DNA of 32,263 bases from Rhodocyclales bacterium (GCA_016235765.1 JACRIZ010000031.1:1-32263), one strand, 5' to 3'. Shown: positions 1-8,813, counted from the stretch's first letter. Translations and numbers: made by a program. The notes: generated by a model from the letters alone, not told the origin.

Positions 1-295
1 ATTCAATGACGAGGTCGGCGCCGACTTCGTTCCACTTCAGGTTGGCCGGGTCCTTCTCGGCGGTCAGGCGGATTTTCTTGCCGTTGACGATCAGGTTGTT
101 GCCTTCGACGGCGATGGTGCCCTTGAAGTTGCCGTGTACGGAGTCGTACTGCAGCATGTAGGCCAGGTAGTCGGGCTCGAGCAGGTCGTTGATGGCAACG
201 ACTTCGATGTCGGAAAACTCGGCTTCCTTGGCGATGGCGCGGAAGGTCATGCGGCCGATGCGGCCGAAGCCGTTGATGCCCACTTTGATTGCCAT
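1..295 (-). CDS. gap: Glyceraldehyde-3-phosphate dehydrogenase, N-terminal part (truncated by window edge)
   Basis: The first 98 codons of a type I GAPDH are visible; the rest lies beyond the left edge. The protein begins [15 protein letters not shown], which contains the GxGxxG NAD(P)-binding loop (about residues 9-14), and continues with the family's VVAINDLL and YDSVHG segments. GAPDH interconverts 1,3-bisphosphoglycerate and glyceraldehyde 3-phosphate in the cytoplasm. In this operon its role is probably reductive, in the Calvin cycle. The ATG at 295 is preceded by AGGAGA at good spacing. The gene lies 22 bp after transketolase on the same strand, so it is the fourth gene of fbp-prk-tkt-gap. 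Coenzyme preference cannot be judged from this fragment. Confidence 0.96.
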   Translation of the reverse strand, partial: MAIKVGINGFGRIGRMTFRAIAKEAEFSDIEVVAINDLLEPDYLAYMLQYDSVHGNFKGTIAVEGNNLIVNGKKIRLTAEKDPANLKWNEVGADLVIE

Positions 296-317
296 GGTTG
301 TTCTCTCCTGGGAGTGA

Positions 318-2330
318 TTAGATGAACGATTCGACGGCGCTCACCACGTTCGCGACGGTGAAGCCGAATTCCTTGAACAGCACGCCGGCCGGGGCTGACT
401 CGCCGAAGCGGTCGAGGCCGATGACCTTGCCTTCGCCGCCGACATACTTCCACCAGCCGTCGGTGACGCTGGCTTCGACGACGATGCGCGGCAGGCCCTT
501 GGGCAGGACGCTATCCTTATACGCCTGATCCTGGCGGTCGAAAACGTTGGTCGACGGCATGGATACCACGCGCACCGGGATGTCCTGTTGTGCCAGCGTG
601 GTTTGCGCCTTGAGCGCCAGTTCGACTTCCGAGCCGGTGGCGATGATGATGGCCTTGGGCTTGCCCTTGGCTTCCGAGATCACATAGCCGCCCTTGCGGA
701 TGTTGGCGATGGTGGCGGCGTCGCGGGCAACGAAGGGCAGGTTCTGGCGCGACAAGGCCAGCGAGGACGGGCCGGTGGTCTTCTCGACGGCGCAGACCCA
801 GGCCGTCATGGTCTCGACGGTGTCGCAGGGACGCCAGACGTCCATGTTCGGGATCATGCGTAGGGTCGGGATCTGCTCGACCGGCTGGTGGGTCGGGCCG
901 TCTTCGCCGAGGCCGATGGAGTCGTGCGTGAAGACATAGATCACGCGCTGCTTCATCAGCGCCGACATGCGCAGGGCGTTGCGGGCGTACTCCGAGAACA
1001 TCAGGAAGGTGCCGCCGAAAGGCAGCAGGCCGCCGTGCAGCGCCATGCCGTTCATGATGTGCGACATGCCGAACTCGCGCACGCCGTAGGAGATGTAGTT
1101 GCCGGTCGACTTGCCAGAGACGTGCTTGCAGCCTGTCCAGTTGGTCAGGTTGGAGCCGGTCAGGTCGGCGGAGCCGCCGAGGAACTCGGGCAGGGCCGGG
1201 GCCAGCGCGTTGATCGAGATCTGCGAGGCCTTGCGGGTGGCGACGGTCTCGGCCTTGGCGTTGGCAGCCTCGATGGCGGCCTTGGCGTGTTCGGCCCACT
1301 GGGCAGGCAGTTCATTGGCCATGCGGCGCTTGAACTCGGCGGCTTCAGCCGGGAAGGCCTTGGCGTAATGCTCGAACTTGCGGTTCCAGTCGCTTTCCCA
1401 GGCGGCGCCCTTCTGCTTGGCATCCCAGGCTTCGTAGACTTCCTTGGGCACCTCGAAGGGGCCGAAGTGCCAGCCGATGTGCGGGCGGGTGGCGGCGATC
1501 TCGATGTCGCCCAGCGGCGCTCCGTGCACGTCGTGGGTGCCCTGCTTGTTCGGGGAGCCGGCGCCGATCACGGTCTTGCAGCAGATCAGGGTCGGCTTGT
1601 CGGTGACGGCCTTGGCGGCATTGATCGCCGCGTGCAGGGCTTCCGGATCGTGGCCATTGACGTTCGGTACCACGTGCCAGCCGTAGGCTTCGAAGCGCTT
1701 CGGCGTGTCGTCGGTAAACCAGCCTTCGACATGGCCGTCGATGGAAATGCCGTTATCGTCCCAGAAGGCGGTCAGCTTGCCCAGGCCCCAGGTGCCGGCC
1801 AGCGCGCAGGCTTCGTGCGAGATGCCTTCCATCAGGCAGCCGTCGCCGAGGAAGACCCAGGTGCGGTGGTCGACGATTTCGTGGCCGGGCTTGTTGAACT
1901 GGTCGGCCAGCAGCTTCTCGGCCATCGCCATGCCGACGGCATTGGTGATGCCCTGGCCGAGCGGGCCGGTGGTGGTCTCGACGCCCGGCGTGTAACCGTA
2001 TTCCGGATGGCCCGGCGTGCGCGAGTGCAACTGGCGGAACTGCTTGAGGTCGTCGATCGAGAGATCGTAGCCGGTCAGGTGCAGCAGGGCGTAGATCAGC
2101 ATCGAGCCGTGGCCGTTGGACAACACGAAGCGGTCGCGGTCGGCCCACTTGGGGTTGTTCGGGTTGTGGCGCATGTGGTGGTTCCACAGCACCTCGGCAA
2201 TTTCGGCCATGCCCATGGGCGCGCCCGGGTGGCCGGAGTTGGCTTTTTGCACGGCATCCATGGCCAGGGCCCGGATCGCGCTAGTCATGTTGTTGAACAC
2301 AGGGGGATCGAAATCGCTGAAAGTGGACAT
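318..2330 (-). CDS. tkt: Transketolase (CbbT-type)
   Basis: A 670-residue transketolase, the usual length. It is TPP-dependent and moves two-carbon units between sugar phosphates, which regenerates ribulose 5-phosphate in the Calvin cycle and serves the pentose phosphate pathway. Visible motifs are [10 protein letters not shown] (about 31-40), the TTGPLGQG loop (120-127) and the TPP/Mg site LGDGCLMEG (161-169), followed in the C-terminal half by the SADLTGSN and [11 protein letters not shown] segments of the pyrimidine domain. The frame is open to an ATG at 2381, but the ATG at 2330 (MSTFSDFD) has GAGGAAA at proper distance and matches family N termini, so it was chosen. The gene lies between prk and gap. 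The 140-bp gap to prk contains a GC hairpin but no clear promoter. Whether the genome has a second tkt is unknown. Confidence 0.97.
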   Translation of the reverse strand: MSTFSDFDPPVFNNMTSAIRALAMDAVQKANSGHPGAPMGMAEIAEVLWNHHMRHNPNNPKWADRDRFVLSNGHGSMLIYALLHLTGYDLSIDDLKQFRQLHSRTPGHPEYGYTPGVETTTGPLGQGITNAVGMAMAEKLLADQFNKPGHEIVDHRTWVFLGDGCLMEGISHEACALAGTWGLGKLTAFWDDNGISIDGHVEGWFTDDTPKRFEAYGWHVVPNVNGHDPEALHAAINAAKAVTDKPTLICCKTVIGAGSPNKQGTHDVHGAPLGDIEIAATRPHIGWHFGPFEVPKEVYEAWDAKQKGAAWESDWNRKFEHYAKAFPAEAAEFKRRMANELPAQWAEHAKAAIEAANAKAETVATRKASQISINALAPALPEFLGGSADLTGSNLTNWTGCKHVSGKSTGNYISYGVREFGMSHIMNGMALHGGLLPFGGTFLMFSEYARNALRMSALMKQRVIYVFTHDSIGLGEDGPTHQPVEQIPTLRMIPNMDVWRPCDTVETMTAWVCAVEKTTGPSSLALSRQNLPFVARDAATIANIRKGGYVISEAKGKPKAIIIATGSEVELALKAQTTLAQQDIPVRVVSMPSTNVFDRQDQAYKDSVLPKGLPRIVVEASVTDGWWKYVGGEGKVIGLDRFGESAPAGVLFKEFGFTVANVVSAVESFI

Positions 2331-2422
2331 CGTGTTTCCTCGTCTGTTTACCGCCGGGGAAAACCTAAAATTATCGGCCAAACCCGGGCGCTTGTGTTGT
2401 TTGGTAGGTCGGATGGCAAGGT

Positions 2423-2451
2423 GGAGCCCCGGAATGCCCTCGTGGGGCTCC
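2423..2451. other. GC-rich hairpin in the prk-tkt spacer
   Basis: GGAGCCCC (2423-2430) is an exact inverted repeat of GGGGCTCC (2444-2451), with a 13-nt loop. No T-run follows on the minus strand, so it is not a standard intrinsic terminator. It lies between the prk stop (2471) and the tkt start (2330) in the same transcript. An RNA-processing or 3'-protecting hairpin for the fbp-prk part of the message is possible, but this is inference. Confidence 0.4.
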
Positions 2452-2470
2452 GGGGAAAGCGGCGCAGCCC

Positions 2471-3352
2471 TTACTTAGAGCTGCGCTTCCACTTTTTTTC
2501 CATCAGGTCCAGCATGATCGGGGACAGTACCAACTGCATGGCCAGTTCCATCTTGCCGCCCGGTACGACCAGGCAGTTCGGCCGCGACATGAACGAGTCG
2601 TGGATCATGGTCAGCAGGTAGGGGAAGTCGACGCCGTGCGGATCGCGGAAGCGGATTACGACCATCGATTCGTCGAGGGTCGGGATGTCGCGGGCGATGA
2701 ACGGGTTGGAAGTGTCGACGATCGGCACGCGCTGGAAGTTGATGTGGGTGCGCGAGAACTGCGGACAGATGTAATTCACGTAGTCGTGCATGCGGCGCAG
2801 GATGGTCTGGGTGACCGCCTCGACGGAATAGCCGCGACCTTCGGTGTCGCGGTGGATCTTCTGGATCCACTCGAGGTTGACCACCGGCACCACGCCGATG
2901 GCAAGGTCGACGTGCTGGGCGACGTCGGCGTCATCGCCGACGTAGGCGCCGTGCAGGCCCTCGTAGAACAGCAGGTCGGTGTGTTCGGGCAGGTTTTCCC
3001 AGGGCGTGAAAGTGCCAGGCTGCTGGCCGTACGGCTTGGCTTCCTCGTCGTTGTGCAAATAGAAGCGGCGCTTGCCATGGCCGGTTTCGCCGTAGTTCTT
3101 GAAGATGCTTTCCAGTTCGGCCAGCTCGTTGGCGTCGGGCCCGAAGTGGGTCGGGGCGCGCTCGTTGCGCGCCTCGGCGTCGGCGACCACCTTCTTCATC
3201 TCGGCACGGTCGTAGCGGTGCATGCTGTCACCTTCGATCACGGCCGAGGTGATCTTCTCGCGGCGGAAGATATGCTCGAAGGAACGCTTGACCGTGGTCG
3301 TGCCGGCACCTGAAGAACCGGTCACGGCAATGATCGGATGCTTGATGGACAT
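2471..3352 (-). CDS. prk: Phosphoribulokinase
   Basis: A 293-residue bacterial-type (class I) phosphoribulokinase. It phosphorylates ribulose 5-phosphate with ATP to ribulose 1,5-bisphosphate, the RuBisCO substrate, and is one of the two enzymes specific to the CBB cycle. The N terminus [17 protein letters not shown] carries the P-loop (GSSGAGTT, residues 12-19). Further family segments are [22 protein letters not shown] and [17 protein letters not shown]. The ATG at 3352 has GGGGAGA upstream. It lies 31 bp downstream of fbp on the same strand, so the two are almost certainly cotranscribed, matching the cbbF-cbbP order known in proteobacterial cbb operons. Bacterial PRKs of this class are commonly activated by NADH; the sequence alone does not show it here. 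Confidence 0.98.
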   Translation of the reverse strand: MSIKHPIIAVTGSSGAGTTTVKRSFEHIFRREKITSAVIEGDSMHRYDRAEMKKVVADAEARNERAPTHFGPDANELAELESIFKNYGETGHGKRRFYLHNDEEAKPYGQQPGTFTPWENLPEHTDLLFYEGLHGAYVGDDADVAQHVDLAIGVVPVVNLEWIQKIHRDTEGRGYSVEAVTQTILRRMHDYVNYICPQFSRTHINFQRVPIVDTSNPFIARDIPTLDESMVVIRFRDPHGVDFPYLLTMIHDSFMSRPNCLVVPGGKMELAMQLVLSPIMLDLMEKKWKRSSK

Positions 3353-3383
3353 GGTGTCTCCCCTCTAATGAAAATTCTTTGGC

Positions 3384-4418
3384 CTAGGCCGCGGCGCGCA
3401 GCTCGCGGTGGTAGCGTTCGATGCGCTCGACCTCGTTCTTCGAGCCGAAGATCAGCGGCACGCGCTGGTGCAATGCCGTCGGTTGCACGTCGAGCATCCG
3501 TTCCAGGCCCGTGGTGCACAGGCCGCCGGCTTGTTCGACGATGAAGCCGACCGGATTGGCTTCGTAGAGCAGGCGCAGGCGGCCCGGCTTGGCCGGGTCC
3601 TTGGTGTCCTTCGGGTACATGAAGACGCCGCCGCGGGTCAGGATGCGATAGGTCTCGGCCACCATCGAGGCGATCCAGCGCATGTTGAAGTCCTTAGCCC
3701 TAGGGCCGGTCTTGCCGGCCAGGCACTCGTCGACGTAGCGCTTGACCGGCCATTCCCAGAAGCGTTCGTTGGAGGCATTGATCGCGAATTCCTGGGTGTC
3801 CTCGGGAATGCGCATGTCCGGGTGGGTGAGGATGAATTCGCCCACCTCGCGGTCGAGCGTGAAACCGTTCACGCCGTGGCCGGTGGTGATGATCAGCAGG
3901 GTCGAGGGCCCATACAGCGCGAAGCCGGCGCAGACCTGTTGGGCGCCGGGTTGCAGGAAGTCTTCCGTCTTGCAGTCGCTGCCGGCATTGCTGGCAAATG
4001 AGGGGGAGCGCAGGATGGAAAAGATGGTGCCGACGGTGATGTTGACGTCGATGTTGGAAGAGCCGTCGAGCGGGTCGAACACCAGCAGGTACTTGCCGCG
4101 GACGTTGCTGCCGGAAATCGGGTAGATGTCCTCCATTTCCTCGGAGGCCATGCCGGAGAGGTGCCCGGCCCATTCGTTCGACTTGATCATCACGTCGTTG
4201 GAGATCACGTCGAGCTTCTTCTGCACCTCACCCTGGACATTCTCGGCGCCGGCATTGCCGAGCAGGCCGATCAGCGCGCCTTTGGAAACGGCATTGGAGA
4301 TGACCTTGCAGGCGGTAGCGATGTCGTTGAGCAGGCCGGTGAAGTCGCCTGTCGCACCCGCCACATGACGCTGCTCCTCGATGATGAACTGAGTCAGCGT
4401 GGTTCGTCCGTCCTGCAT
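3384..4418 (-). CDS. fbp: Fructose-1,6-bisphosphatase class I
   Basis: A 344-residue class I FBPase, which hydrolyses fructose 1,6-bisphosphate to fructose 6-phosphate in gluconeogenesis and the Calvin cycle. Some enzymes of this class in cbb operons also act on sedoheptulose 1,7-bisphosphate; that is not resolvable here. The metal-binding signature [11 protein letters not shown] (residues 114-124) is intact, as are [10 protein letters not shown] (91-100) and the C-terminal GGLCTTG segment. The ATG at 4418 has GAGAGGG upstream. It is the first gene of fbp-prk-tkt-gap. Its about 320-bp upstream region carries a copy of the probable CbbR operator (4578-4619) and, between operator and gene, a strong terminator-like hairpin (4469-4496), which suggests that entry of polymerase into the operon is controlled. 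Confidence 0.97.
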   Translation of the reverse strand: MQDGRTTLTQFIIEEQRHVAGATGDFTGLLNDIATACKVISNAVSKGALIGLLGNAGAENVQGEVQKKLDVISNDVMIKSNEWAGHLSGMASEEMEDIYPISGSNVRGKYLLVFDPLDGSSNIDVNITVGTIFSILRSPSFASNAGSDCKTEDFLQPGAQQVCAGFALYGPSTLLIITTGHGVNGFTLDREVGEFILTHPDMRIPEDTQEFAINASNERFWEWPVKRYVDECLAGKTGPRAKDFNMRWIASMVAETYRILTRGGVFMYPKDTKDPAKPGRLRLLYEANPVGFIVEQAGGLCTTGLERMLDVQPTALHQRVPLIFGSKNEVERIERYHRELRAAA

Positions 4419-4468
4419 TCCTGTCCCTCTCGCGATATTGTTGGTATGGTTTTCCCCTCCCTTGGCAG

Positions 4469-4496
4469 AAAAATCCCCGCCCCTTGCGGGGCGGGG
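4469..4496 (-). terminator. Intrinsic terminator or attenuator in the fbp upstream region
   Basis: Reading the minus strand, CCCCGCCCC (from 4496) pairs perfectly over 9 bp with GGGGCGGGG (to 4475) around a GCAA tetraloop of the GNRA type. ATTTTT follows (4474-4469). This is a textbook rho-independent terminator for leftward transcription. It lies 50 bp before the fbp ATG and between it and the operator copy at 4578-4619. It may attenuate the fbp operon, or block read-through from cbbO, which ends at 5680 without an evident terminator of its own. No competing antiterminator was found by eye. Confidence 0.8.
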
Positions 4497-4577
4497 CCAA
4501 TCTGGCTAAACGCCAGAGGGAGTGGAGAAGTCAGGGCCGCAGAAACACGACCCGACGCGCGCAATGTAAACCCCGGT

Positions 4578-4619
4578 AACCATAAGCGCCATTCACTTTT
4601 TCTTATCATTGGAATAAGA
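4578..4619. promoter_or_regulatory. Probable CbbR operator, copy 1 (fbp operon)
   Basis: This stretch aligns without gaps to 11018-11059 beside cbbR, with 34 of 42 positions identical. It contains ATAAG (4582-4586), CTTAT (4602-4606) and ATAAG (4614-4618). The last two form a dyad that fits the LysR-family T-N11-A pattern. It lies 160 bp upstream of fbp and about 118 bp upstream of the divergent desaturase gene. A possible leftward promoter next to it, TGGCGC-N17-TACATT with the -10 at 4563-4568, has a poor -35, as expected for an activator-dependent start. Assignment to CbbR is inferred from its presence beside cbbR. The rest of the 318-bp gap (4419-4736) holds the hairpin at 4469-4496 and nothing else I can name. 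Confidence 0.7.
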
Positions 4620-4736
4620 GCGTCGTTATTGCTTTGCAGCATGCCGGGGGAATATTGCCGCGCTGGCGCTGGCGGCGATTTTTCGCGCCTGTATCATGCG
4701 GCATTCGCTGCCCAACCATGACTTCGAGAGGACGAA

Positions 4737-5699
4737 ATGATTACTGCAGTCAAGCCGAGTACCGGCATCCCGACGCCGAAAGAGCAAGTCATCCCGTCCG
4801 GCTCGAACCTGTTCAAGTCCTGCTTCCTGGTCGTCATGCTGCTGGGCAGCTTCTATGCGACCCAGTTGATTGCCGGGCAGATGGAAAATGTCTGGCTCAA
4901 ATGGTCCTTCATTGCCTTGATCTCGGCCTGGAATGGCATGCTCCTGATCGGCATGGGCGTGCTGTCGCACGATGCCGTGCACGGGGTCCTGTTCCGCTCC
5001 CGCTTCTGGAACGAGCTCTGGGGTGGCCTGCTGGCCGCCATCGTGCTCATCCCGCTCGAGGCGAACCGGCAATTTCACATCGAGCACCATCGCTACTCCC
5101 ACCAGCCCGGTCTGGATCCGGAGAATCCGATGCATCAGGGCTCGTTCCTGTATGCGCTGTTGCTCGGCCCGTATGTCGCGCTCTTCGCTCAGTATCAGGT
5201 TCTAGCGGCGATTGCGATTCGTGGCGATTTCGGGCGCGTGCTCAAGGATATCCTCTTCATCGGTGTTGCCCTGTGCATGTACTTCCTGCTGCTGCCCGCG
5301 CTGGGTGTGTCGTTGATGCTCACCTGGGTGCCCACCCTGGTCGCGCTGCCCCTGGTGTTCAGTGTGCGCGCGCTCGCCGATCACTACGGCATCCCGGCCG
5401 TGGTGCCTGGGGCCGGCACGAGCGGCGATGTCCGCGAGCAGCTCAGCGGCTGGGTCGTGCTGACCCCGCGCTGGCTGCAGTGGCTGTGGAGCCACGTCAA
5501 TTACCACGAGGTGCACCACAAGTATCCGTACCTTTCCCACCAGTACCTGCCGCAGGCTTTCGAGGCTTCGCGCGGCCAGTATCCCTACCTGGTCGTCGAT
5601 GGCTACTGGAAGGCGGTGGCCAACGCGATGAAGCTGGATTACTACGGCAAGCCGGAAGGCGTACGGCCGTTCATGGCGCTCACTTCGTCAGCGCCATAA
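4737..5699 (+). CDS. Membrane fatty acid desaturase-like di-iron protein
   Basis: A 320-residue integral membrane protein of the fatty-acid desaturase / hydroxylase superfamily. The three histidine boxes that bind the di-iron centre are visible: HDAVH (about 79-83), HIEHH (about 114-118) and HVNYHEVHH near residues 258-266. Hydrophobic spans occur at about 28-46, 57-77, 96-108 and 170-210, the usual two-hairpin layout with the histidines on the cytoplasmic side. The ATG at 4737 follows GAGAGGA. Such enzymes use O2 and electrons to desaturate or oxygenate acyl chains, and carotenoid ketolase relatives share the boxes, so the substrate is uncertain. The gene is on the opposite strand to both flanking cbb operons and overlaps the end of cbbO by 20 bp tail to tail. 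Confidence 0.85.
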   Translation: MITAVKPSTGIPTPKEQVIPSGSNLFKSCFLVVMLLGSFYATQLIAGQMENVWLKWSFIALISAWNGMLLIGMGVLSHDAVHGVLFRSRFWNELWGGLLAAIVLIPLEANRQFHIEHHRYSHQPGLDPENPMHQGSFLYALLLGPYVALFAQYQVLAAIAIRGDFGRVLKDILFIGVALCMYFLLLPALGVSLMLTWVPTLVALPLVFSVRALADHYGIPAVVPGAGTSGDVREQLSGWVVLTPRWLQWLWSHVNYHEVHHKYPYLSHQYLPQAFEASRGQYPYLVVDGYWKAVANAMKLDYYGKPEGVRPFMALTSSAP

Positions 5700-7923
5700 A
5701 GAGTTCCGGCAGCTTCTCGGGCAGCCGGGCGACGTTGTCGATCACGGTGTAGCTGCGGCCGAAGACGTCCGCCACATACTCGTCGGCGCGCGGGTCGAGG
5801 CTGATGCAGTAGGGGAACACGCCTTTCTGGCCGAGTTCGCGCACCGCCTGGCGCACGTCCTCGCCCAGCGCGCGCTCATCGGATACATCGACGTCCGACG
5901 GCCGGCCGTCGGTCAGGATCAAGAGCAGCTTCTTGTCGGCCTGGCGATTGCCCAGATAGTGGCCGGCATGGCGCAGGGCGGCGCCCATGCGCGTCGACCA
6001 CCCGGCTTCCATCGCCGCGAGCCGCCCCTTGACGTCGTCGTTCCAAGGCTCGCTGAAGCCCTTGATGTGCAGGTAGCGGACCTGGTGGCGCGTGTCGGAA
6101 TGGAAGCCGGCGATGGCGAACGGATCGCCCAGGCGCTCGATGGCCCAGGCGAGCAGCGACACCGCTTCCTGCGAGAGTTCGAGGATGGTTTGATCGCCGG
6201 CCGGCGTCTTCTCGTTCAGCGATTCGGACAGGTCGAGCAGCAGCAGCACGGCGATGTCGCGCCCGGCGGTGCGGTGGCTCATGTTGATGCGCGGGTCGGG
6301 CGTGGTGCCGCACCTGAAGTCGATCAGCGAGCGCAACGCGACGTCCAGATCGAGCTCCGATCCTTCCTCCTGGTAGCGAATGCGCACCTTGTCCTGCGGC
6401 TTGAGCAGGTCGAGCAGTCGCTTGAGGCGCTTGGCCAAGGCACCGTGCTTGGCCAGCAGGCGATCGATCTTCGCCGCGTTCCCGGCCGGGTGCAGCGATT
6501 CATAGAGGCTCACCCAGTCGGGACGATAGCTCTGGCTCTGGTAGTCCCACTCGGGGTAGTGGCGCGGCGGCAGGCCCTGCGGCTCTTCGTTCTTCTGCAA
6601 CTGGCGCGGCTCGTCGAAGGCTTCCTCCTCGTCGCCTTCCTCGATGAATTTCCAGAGTTGGCGGTTGTCGTCGCGATAGTCGACCACCGTGTCGTCGAAG
6701 AACACCTTGGCGAGCTGGTCGCTCTGGCGGCGGGTCTTGGCGACGTAGGAAAGCGCCAGTTCGGCCATGGCGGCAGTGTCCGACACGCCGCCACCAAGCG
6801 CCGCACGGAAGCGCGCGACGGTCTCGTTGAGTACGGCATCGCGGTAGCCGTGCTGCGGGTCGAGGAAGGCGCGCGACAGCATGGCGAGGCGATGGCGCAG
6901 GCAGGAGGTGGTCTCGGGGTCGCAGGCGCCTTCTATGGGCTTGGGATGCAGGGCGAGGAAGAGGCGCGCGAGGCCGGGATATTCGCGCATCAGCAGCGTG
7001 TCGATACGTGCGTCCTCGAAGAACTCGACGGCCATACGCTGGAACGGACTCCAGTTATCGGCGATCTGCGGCGTCGACCAGCGGCGATGACCGACCATGT
7101 GGGCCAGCACGGCGCGGTAGCGGTCGAGGCCGGACACACCGTGGGCATCGTCGAAGACGTCCGGTACGCGCATGCCGAGCTTGTCGTAGTAGGGGATCGG
7201 TTGGCGGATTTCATCGAACGCCGTGGAGTAGGGCACCAGCATTTCGTGCTCGTCCCATAGCGCGCGCAGCGTCAGGTCCAGCTTGCGTTCGACGTCGTGG
7301 AACAAGGTGCCGTGGCGTTCGCGTTGCAGCACAGCGCGGCTGTCCGGCGAGGCGAGCTTGAAGTATTCCGTCTGCCGCTCCGGGTGCTTGCCGTGGTTCT
7401 TGATGCCGTAGTCCACCCAGTTCCTCAGGCCCTGCAGCGAGAGCAGGTCCAAGAGGCGCGGTGCCTGGGCGAAGAACTCGGGCAGGCCGGGACTGGGGAT
7501 GGTCTGGTGGAAACCGTGGATGGAGCCCGTCGTGCGCGCCATCAGCTCGCGGGCAATGTCCATGTAAGCCTGTAACTGCGGCAGCGAGGGCTGGCGGCGC
7601 GCGACGGCGGCCAGGGTTTGCAGGAAGGGCGCGATGGCCGGGCCGTTGGGCGACTTCTGCATCGCCCGGACGAAGTCCATGACGGCCGGCAGCGGATCTT
7701 CCTTGACGCTGCCGACCACGCCTGGCCAGGCTTCGAGCAGGGCCAGCATCGGCTCGGGGCCGCGGCCGAGTTTGCCAAGCACGCGTGCTGCGTCGAGATA
7801 GGCCTTCATCTGTGCCCGAGAAAAGCTCGAGAGCGCCTCGAAGACGCATTCCTCGAACACCTCGGCGACCTGCTGGAAGCCGCAGTCGAGTTCGTACCAG
7901 TAGGTCTGCACCTGGGGGTGCAT
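5680..7923 (-). CDS. cbbO: RuBisCO activase adaptor CbbO (VWA-domain protein)
   Basis: A 747-residue protein with a C-terminal von Willebrand factor A domain. Its metal-ion-dependent adhesion site DLSES (D564-S568) is intact within the hydrophobic strand VLLLLDLSES, and TDGRP follows later in the domain. CbbO partners the AAA+ protein CbbQ. The VWA domain docks on RuBisCO while CbbQ remodels it to release inhibitory sugar phosphates. The helical N-terminal two thirds match the CbbO/NorD-type architecture. The gene lies immediately downstream of cbbQ (8 bp from this start), after cbbM. The frame extends to a GTG at 7929, but the GAG element upstream suits the ATG at 7923 better, so the start is moderately certain. 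NorD is a homolog, but the cbbM context decides the call. Confidence 0.93.
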   Translation of the reverse strand: MHPQVQTYWYELDCGFQQVAEVFEECVFEALSSFSRAQMKAYLDAARVLGKLGRGPEPMLALLEAWPGVVGSVKEDPLPAVMDFVRAMQKSPNGPAIAPFLQTLAAVARRQPSLPQLQAYMDIARELMARTTGSIHGFHQTIPSPGLPEFFAQAPRLLDLLSLQGLRNWVDYGIKNHGKHPERQTEYFKLASPDSRAVLQRERHGTLFHDVERKLDLTLRALWDEHEMLVPYSTAFDEIRQPIPYYDKLGMRVPDVFDDAHGVSGLDRYRAVLAHMVGHRRWSTPQIADNWSPFQRMAVEFFEDARIDTLLMREYPGLARLFLALHPKPIEGACDPETTSCLRHRLAMLSRAFLDPQHGYRDAVLNETVARFRAALGGGVSDTAAMAELALSYVAKTRRQSDQLAKVFFDDTVVDYRDDNRQLWKFIEEGDEEEAFDEPRQLQKNEEPQGLPPRHYPEWDYQSQSYRPDWVSLYESLHPAGNAAKIDRLLAKHGALAKRLKRLLDLLKPQDKVRIRYQEEGSELDLDVALRSLIDFRCGTTPDPRINMSHRTAGRDIAVLLLLDLSESLNEKTPAGDQTILELSQEAVSLLAWAIERLGDPFAIAGFHSDTRHQVRYLHIKGFSEPWNDDVKGRLAAMEAGWSTRMGAALRHAGHYLGNRQADKKLLLILTDGRPSDVDVSDERALGEDVRQAVRELGQKGVFPYCISLDPRADEYVADVFGRSYTVIDNVARLPEKLPELFMALTK

Positions 7924-7931
7924 GGTCACGC

Positions 7932-8735
7932 TCAGGCGAAGACGGCGTCGATGGCGTGGTCGAGCGTGGCGCGGATGTCGGCGTCGTCGGTGATTGGCCG
8001 CACCAGCGCCATGCGGCAGGCGTCGCCGGGTGCGACGCCGCGCTTGATCAGCGTCGCGGCATAGACGAGCAGGCGCGTCGAGATGCCTTCGTCGAGGCCG
8101 TGGCCCTTGAGGTTGCGCGCCGTGTGGGCGATCTTGATCAGCTTGGCGGTCGGCTCCCGGTCAAGCCCGGTTTCCTTGGCGACGATGTCGGTTTCCAGTT
8201 CCGCTTCGGGGTAGTCGAAGTCGAAGCCGGTGAAGCGCTGCTTGGTCGACTGCTTCAAATCCTTCATCAGCGACTGGTAGCCGGGGTTGTAGGAGATGAC
8301 GAGTTGAAAGTCGGGATGCGCCTCGATCAGTTCGCCCTTCTTGTCGAGCGGCAGCGTGCGGCGGTGGTCGGTGAGCGGGTGGATGACGACCGTGGTGTCC
8401 TGGCGCGCCTCGACGATCTCGTCGAGATAACAGATTGCCCCGATGCGCGCGGCGGTGGTCAGCGGGCCGTCGAGCCAGCGGGTGCCGTTGGCGTCGAGGA
8501 GGTAGCGGCCGACCAGGTCGCTGGCGGTCATGTCCTCGTTGCAGGCGACGGTGATCAGCGGACGACCCAGCTTCCAGGCCATGTACTCGACGAAGCGCGA
8601 TTTGCCGCAGCCGGTCGGGCCCTTGATCATCACCGGCAGGCGCGCGCCGTAGGCGGCCTCGTAGAGCGCGACTTCGTTGCCCTGCGACTGGTAGAAGGGC
8701 TCCTGCTTGACGAGGTATTGCGTCTTGTCCGTCAT
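7932..8735 (-). CDS. cbbQ: RuBisCO activase AAA+ ATPase CbbQ
   Basis: A 267-residue MoxR-type AAA+ ATPase, the normal CbbQ length. It carries Walker A GPTGCGKS (39-46), Walker B with CYLDEI (102-107), a sensor-like NPGY segment and the C-terminal helical lid. CbbQ hexamers hydrolyse ATP and, with CbbO, reactivate RuBisCO blocked by sugar phosphates. The Shine-Dalgarno before the ATG at 8735 is weak, which may keep activase levels well below RuBisCO. A strong terminator separates it from cbbM, and cbbO follows directly. The close homolog NorQ accompanies nitric oxide reductase, but no nor genes are present here. Confidence 0.95.
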   Translation of the reverse strand: MTDKTQYLVKQEPFYQSQGNEVALYEAAYGARLPVMIKGPTGCGKSRFVEYMAWKLGRPLITVACNEDMTASDLVGRYLLDANGTRWLDGPLTTAARIGAICYLDEIVEARQDTTVVIHPLTDHRRTLPLDKKGELIEAHPDFQLVISYNPGYQSLMKDLKQSTKQRFTGFDFDYPEAELETDIVAKETGLDREPTAKLIKIAHTARNLKGHGLDEGISTRLLVYAATLIKRGVAPGDACRMALVRPITDDADIRATLDHAIDAVFA

Positions 8736-8771
8736 GTCGGTATCCGATCAAAAAAGTCGGGATTGGCGGCC

Positions 8772-8797
8772 AAAAAATCCCCGGCGGAGCGGGGATT
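8772..8797 (-). terminator. Intrinsic terminator between cbbM and cbbQ
   Basis: On the minus strand AATCCCCG (8797-8790) pairs over 8 bp with CGGGGATT (8783-8776) around a 6-nt loop, and the run of Ts continues to 8772. It begins 17 bp after the cbbM stop. Partial read-through would yield abundant cbbM message and a little cbbQO message, a stoichiometry suited to an enzyme and its activase. Confidence 0.85.
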
Positions 8798-8813
8798 GTG
8801 CGGCAAGCGGTGA

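Noticed and set aside
2328-2381. Upstream ATG for transketolase at 2381
   Set aside because: The 17 extra residues are unlike family N termini, and GAGGAAA is placed for the ATG at 2330.
888-2621. Long plus-strand open frame opposite transketolase and prk
   Set aside because: It is the complement of well-supported genes, has low-complexity Gly/Ala/Val/His-rich sequence, resembles no family and lacks a ribosome site. High GC makes such shadow frames common.
4669-4697. Possible promoter of the desaturase gene (TATCAT at 4692-4697)
   Set aside because: The -10 resembles the consensus, but no -35 is found at suitable spacing.
7921-7929. GTG at 7929 as the cbbO start
   Set aside because: The only GAG-like ribosome element is too close to it but well spaced for the ATG at 7923. 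The point remains minor and uncertain.
5680-8735. norQ-norD identity for the AAA+/VWA pair
   Set aside because: The proteins are homologous to NorQ/NorD, but the genes directly follow cbbM and no nitric oxide reductase genes are present, so CbbQ/CbbO is the better call.
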